Source: an uncultured Anaerococcus sp.
GTDB taxonomy: Bacteria; Bacillota; Clostridia; Tissierellales; Peptoniphilaceae
Length of the DNA stretch: 8,668 nt
NCBI GenBank assembly: GCA_902465755.1
Contig: CABQOK010000042.1
Span: 1-8,668, forward strand
Direction of reading: 5' to 3'
Shown: in pieces, positions 6,275 to 8,668 of the stretch
Position numbering within the stretch: position 1 is the first letter of the stretch
How the letters are laid out: each line of letters starts with the position of its first letter
The notes under the pieces: generated by a model
What the model was told of the DNA's origin: nothing
Databases searched by the model: none
The model's input: the letters and a program-made list of their open reading frames with translations, nothing else
Translations under genes and position numbers: made by a program

Positions 6275-7333
6275 GTGATGAATATGAAAATTGTATGTGT
6301 ATATGATGGTGGAATAACTAAAGACATCATGAGTAAAATGATTGATTTAGAAAAATATGGAGCTGAAGTAAAACTTATAGAAGATAAACAAATGCCGTCC
6401 ATGGCAGAAATAACAGATAGAATGCTATTGATAGAGCAAAATGGAATTGATGCTGCGCCAACAAATGAAGATTTATTGAAGGAATGTGTAGACGCAGACG
6501 TAATCGTAGTTCATGTAGCAAGTATTAACAAGGAGATAATAAATGCCGCTCAAAATTTAAAATTAGTAGCAGTACTAAGAGGTGGTATAGAGAATGCAGA
6601 TATTGATTATCTATCAGACAAAAATATTCCTCTAATAAATGCTCCTTGGAGAAGTGCTGATGCAGTCGCTGATTTTACTTTAGGTATGATGATAGCAGAA
6701 AATAAGAATATAGCAAGAGCACACAAATTAATTTTTGATGGAAAATGGTGTAAAAAGTTTGTTAATCAAGAATATATTCACAATATGAGAAATTGTACTG
6801 TTGGTTTGATTGGTTATGGCTATATTGGTTCTAGAGTGAAAAAGAGACTTACAGGATTTGAATCAAGAGTTGTTGTTTACGATCCTTATGTGAGCAAAGA
6901 AAGCATTGAAAAAGATGGAGCAGAATACGTTGATCTTGATACATTGCTTGAAGAATCAGATTTTGTGTCAATTCATTTGAGACTATCAGATGATACGAAA
7001 CATATTATAAATAAGAAAACTTTTGAAAAGATGAAAGATACAGCATATTTCATCAATACAGCAAGATCAGGATTAGTTAAGACAGATGATTTAATTGAAG
7101 CTCTTAAAGAAAGAAAAATTGGTGGGGCAGCTATAGATGTATTCGATGATGAGCCACTTCCAATTGATCATCCTTATCTATCGTTAGATAATATCACATT
7201 AACATCACACCTTGCAGGAACATCAGCAGATACAATGAAAGCGAGTGTTGAGATTGGTTATGATGAACTAGAATTATTCTTAAATGGAAAAGAATTGAGA
7301 AACGTTAGGAATAAAAATAGTAATATGAAATAG
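6275..7333 (+). CDS. D-2-hydroxyacid dehydrogenase, NAD(P)-dependent (operon copy 2)
   Basis: This second member of the same family has 352 residues as written. Visible are the Rossmann motif GYGYIG (180-185), D203 in YDPYV for NAD, and the complete triad R264 (NTARSGLV), E293 (DVFDDEP) and H312 (TSHLAG). It is clearly homologous to the copy at 2072-3100: both share IEQNG in the N-terminal domain, LRGG.EN, AVADFT.GM, IARAH and KHIIN. It differs near the substrate, with APWRSADAVADF instead of TPGRNSNAVADF. There is no ACT domain. Three starts are close together: GTG 6275 (abutting the kinase stop, nine bases after GAGGA at 6261-6265), ATG 6278 and ATG 6284. I cannot decide among them, and they change only one to three residues. 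It is the last gene of the operon, followed by a strong hairpin. Its substrate is unknown, and it may act on a different intermediate from copy 1. Confidence 0.9.
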   Translation: MMNMKIVCVYDGGITKDIMSKMIDLEKYGAEVKLIEDKQMPSMAEITDRMLLIEQNGIDAAPTNEDLLKECVDADVIVVHVASINKEIINAAQNLKLVAVLRGGIENADIDYLSDKNIPLINAPWRSADAVADFTLGMMIAENKNIARAHKLIFDGKWCKKFVNQEYIHNMRNCTVGLIGYGYIGSRVKKRLTGFESRVVVYDPYVSKESIEKDGAEYVDLDTLLEESDFVSIHLRLSDDTKHIINKKTFEKMKDTAYFINTARSGLVKTDDLIEALKERKIGGAAIDVFDDEPLPIDHPYLSLDNITLTSHLAGTSADTMKASVEIGYDELELFLNGKELRNVRNKNSNMK

Positions 7334-7352
7334 TATAACGATCTCCAAATTT

Positions 7353-7389
7353 AAAGACCTATGTGAAAGATAAATTCACATAGGTCTTT
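7353..7389. terminator. Bidirectional hairpin terminator between convergent genes
   Basis: The arms at 7353-7367 and 7375-7389 are perfect 15-base reverse complements around a seven-base loop. The hairpin starts 19 bases after the last operon stop and ends nine bases from the stop of the convergent phosphofructokinase gene. The outer arm pairs are A-rich on one side and T-rich on the other, so in both directions the stem ends in TTT. It continues T-rich but not as a pure run (TTTGTATCTT rightward, TTTAAATTT leftward). It probably ends both transcripts. Confidence 0.85.
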
Positions 7390-7398
7390 GTATCTTAA

Positions 7399-8619
7399 TT
7401 ATTTAGCAAAATCAGAAAGCTCTACAAAAACAGGCATTCCGTTTTCGTATTTTTGCTCTACCTCTCCTTGGATAAGAGGGAGGGCGTAGGCTGTGATTTT
7501 TTCTCTTAGGATATTTCTATCTTTAAGCCAAGATTCAGGGATTTTCATCTCCTTGTTGGCGATTAGGTCTGGTTCTACCTCTGTGTAGAAGACTTCGTAG
7601 GATTTTCCTTCTTTTCTTCTAAGAACTGGGATTAGATTTGTCTTATCAAGACCTAGCTTTAGGGCTAAGTAGCCTAGCTTAAAGGCTTCGTCTGCATCGG
7701 TTTTTGAGATGTGATTGGAAGTTCTTTGGACTATATTTAGCTCCACAGCCCTTGATTTAACACCGAGTTTATCTCTAAGATAGTCTGCAAGTCTTTGGGC
7801 AACACCGCTTACTATAGGGTGGTTGAAGCCATCATCACTATTGGAAAACATAGGCTTATCAAGGTAGGAATCTGTATCACGGAATCCTTCAGCCATAGCT
7901 ATTATGAGGTTTTTCTCTTCTTTTAGATTATCCTTTACCTCCTCTTCGATTTCCCTCAGAGACTTACTTTGCTCAGGGACGTAGACTAGATTGACAAGCT
8001 CTTTGTGATAGCCATAATCAGCTAGAAGGGATGAAGCAGCAAGCCAGCCTGCGTGGCGGCCCATTATTTCTACTATAGTTACAGATTCGAGATCGTATAT
8101 ATCGACATCAGCCCTGATAGTTCTTAGGCTTTGGCATATGTATTTGGCAGCAGATCCGAAACCTGGGGAATGATCCATACCATTGAGGTCGTTGTCTATG
8201 GTCTTTGGACAACCTATAACATTAATTCCTTCAATATTATTAGCTAGAATATAGGTGTTTAGCTTCTTTACTGTATCCATTGAGTCATTGCCGCCTATGT
8301 AGACAAAAACATTTATTTCTTTTTCTAGCAAAATATCGAAAATCTTCTTGTAAATATCATCGTTGAGGTCTTCTGGAAGCTTGAACCTGCAAGATCCTAG
8401 GATAGAAGAAGGACGGGCCATTAGCTTTTCCTTAATCCCTTCTCTAACAAATTTTTTCTTATCGACTTCTAGAATATCTTTGTTAATAATTCCCTCGATT
8501 CCGTGAAGACTTAGGTAAATATTGTCGAAATTATTATCAAGAGCTCCCTGGATAACACCAGCAAGAGATGAGTTGATAACACTGGTAGGCCCACCGGATT
8601 GGGCTATGATACAATTCAT
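7399..8619 (-). CDS. pfp: Pyrophosphate-dependent 6-phosphofructokinase (diphosphate--fructose-6-phosphate 1-phosphotransferase)
   Basis: This 406-residue cytoplasmic enzyme interconverts fructose 6-phosphate and fructose 1,6-bisphosphate in glycolysis. The fold markers are GGPTSVIN (9-16), IGGNDSMDT (108-116), PKTIDNDL (138-145, with catalytic D142) and MGRHAGW (186-192). ATP-dependent enzymes have GGDGS and PGTIDND. Here the Gly of GGDGS is replaced by Asp (GGND) and the Lys of PKTIDND is present, both marks of the pyrophosphate-using type. Some long-clade members have mixed donor use, so the phosphoryl donor is a strong inference only. The ATG at 8619 follows AGGAG (8630-8626) by six bases. 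It is convergent with the operon and transcribed separately. Its base composition is clearly richer in G+C than the neighbouring operon, with more AGG, GGG and GGC codons, as for a housekeeping gene. It would draw on the same triose/hexose phosphate pool that the operon's aldolase is expected to feed. Confidence 0.9.
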   Translation of the reverse strand: MNCIIAQSGGPTSVINSSLAGVIQGALDNNFDNIYLSLHGIEGIINKDILEVDKKKFVREGIKEKLMARPSSILGSCRFKLPEDLNDDIYKKIFDILLEKEINVFVYIGGNDSMDTVKKLNTYILANNIEGINVIGCPKTIDNDLNGMDHSPGFGSAAKYICQSLRTIRADVDIYDLESVTIVEIMGRHAGWLAASSLLADYGYHKELVNLVYVPEQSKSLREIEEEVKDNLKEEKNLIIAMAEGFRDTDSYLDKPMFSNSDDGFNHPIVSGVAQRLADYLRDKLGVKSRAVELNIVQRTSNHISKTDADEAFKLGYLALKLGLDKTNLIPVLRRKEGKSYEVFYTEVEPDLIANKEMKIPESWLKDRNILREKITAYALPLIQGEVEQKYENGMPVFVELSDFAK

Positions 8620-8648
8620 AAATTACTCCTTTTCTTAAATTCACTACT

Positions 8649-8654
8649 AGTATA
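8649..8654 (-). promoter_or_regulatory. Possible -10 box of the phosphofructokinase gene
   Basis: On the minus strand TATACT lies about 30 bases upstream of the start codon and resembles the sigma-A -10 consensus. The matching -35 position, 17 bases further upstream, falls outside the window, so the promoter cannot be confirmed. Confidence 0.4.
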
Positions 8655-8668
8655 CAGAATTTTCGTCT

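Overview
The window comes from an AT-rich Gram-positive bacterium. It has strong GGAGG-type ribosome binding sites, sigma-A-like promoters with TG-extended -10 boxes, a TTG start and dense AGA/GGA/ATA codon use. A low-GC Firmicute is the best fit. A pyrophosphate-type phosphofructokinase would suit a fermentative anaerobe, perhaps an anaerobic coccus of the Peptoniphilaceae type, but the genus is a guess.

Layout. (1) Positions 1-599, minus strand: the N-terminal two thirds of a SorC-family sugar-responsive regulator, cut by the window edge. (2) Positions 600-789: a divergent control region with two near-identical 14-bp operator-like sites 19 bp apart, a good sigma-A promoter for the rightward operon, an extended -10 box for the regulator and a perfect palindrome near the predicted operon start site. 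(3) Positions 790-7333, plus strand: six genes with gaps of 0-22 bases. In order they are a galactitol-type PTS EIIC permease, a D-2-hydroxyacid dehydrogenase, a short-chain dehydrogenase, a class II ketose-bisphosphate aldolase, an FGGY kinase closest to L-xylulose/3-keto-L-gulonate kinase, and a second D-2-hydroxyacid dehydrogenase. (4) Positions 7353-7389: a perfect 15-bp hairpin serving as a shared terminator. (5) Positions 7399-8619, minus strand: a convergent, visibly more GC-rich PPi-dependent 6-phosphofructokinase.

How the genes may work together (inference): the regulator senses a sugar, sugar acid or phosphorylated derivative and controls uptake by the permease. The three oxidoreductases adjust the oxidation state of the carbon chain, the kinase phosphorylates an intermediate, and the aldolase cleaves the product to DHAP plus an aldehyde that enters glycolysis. 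No EIIA or EIIB gene accompanies the EIIC, and the operon carries two diverged copies of the same dehydrogenase family. I cannot match this combination to a characterised pathway, so the operon is the best candidate here for an undescribed catabolic system. No RNA genes, mobile elements or CRISPR arrays were seen, and no gene-free stretch exceeds 300 bases.
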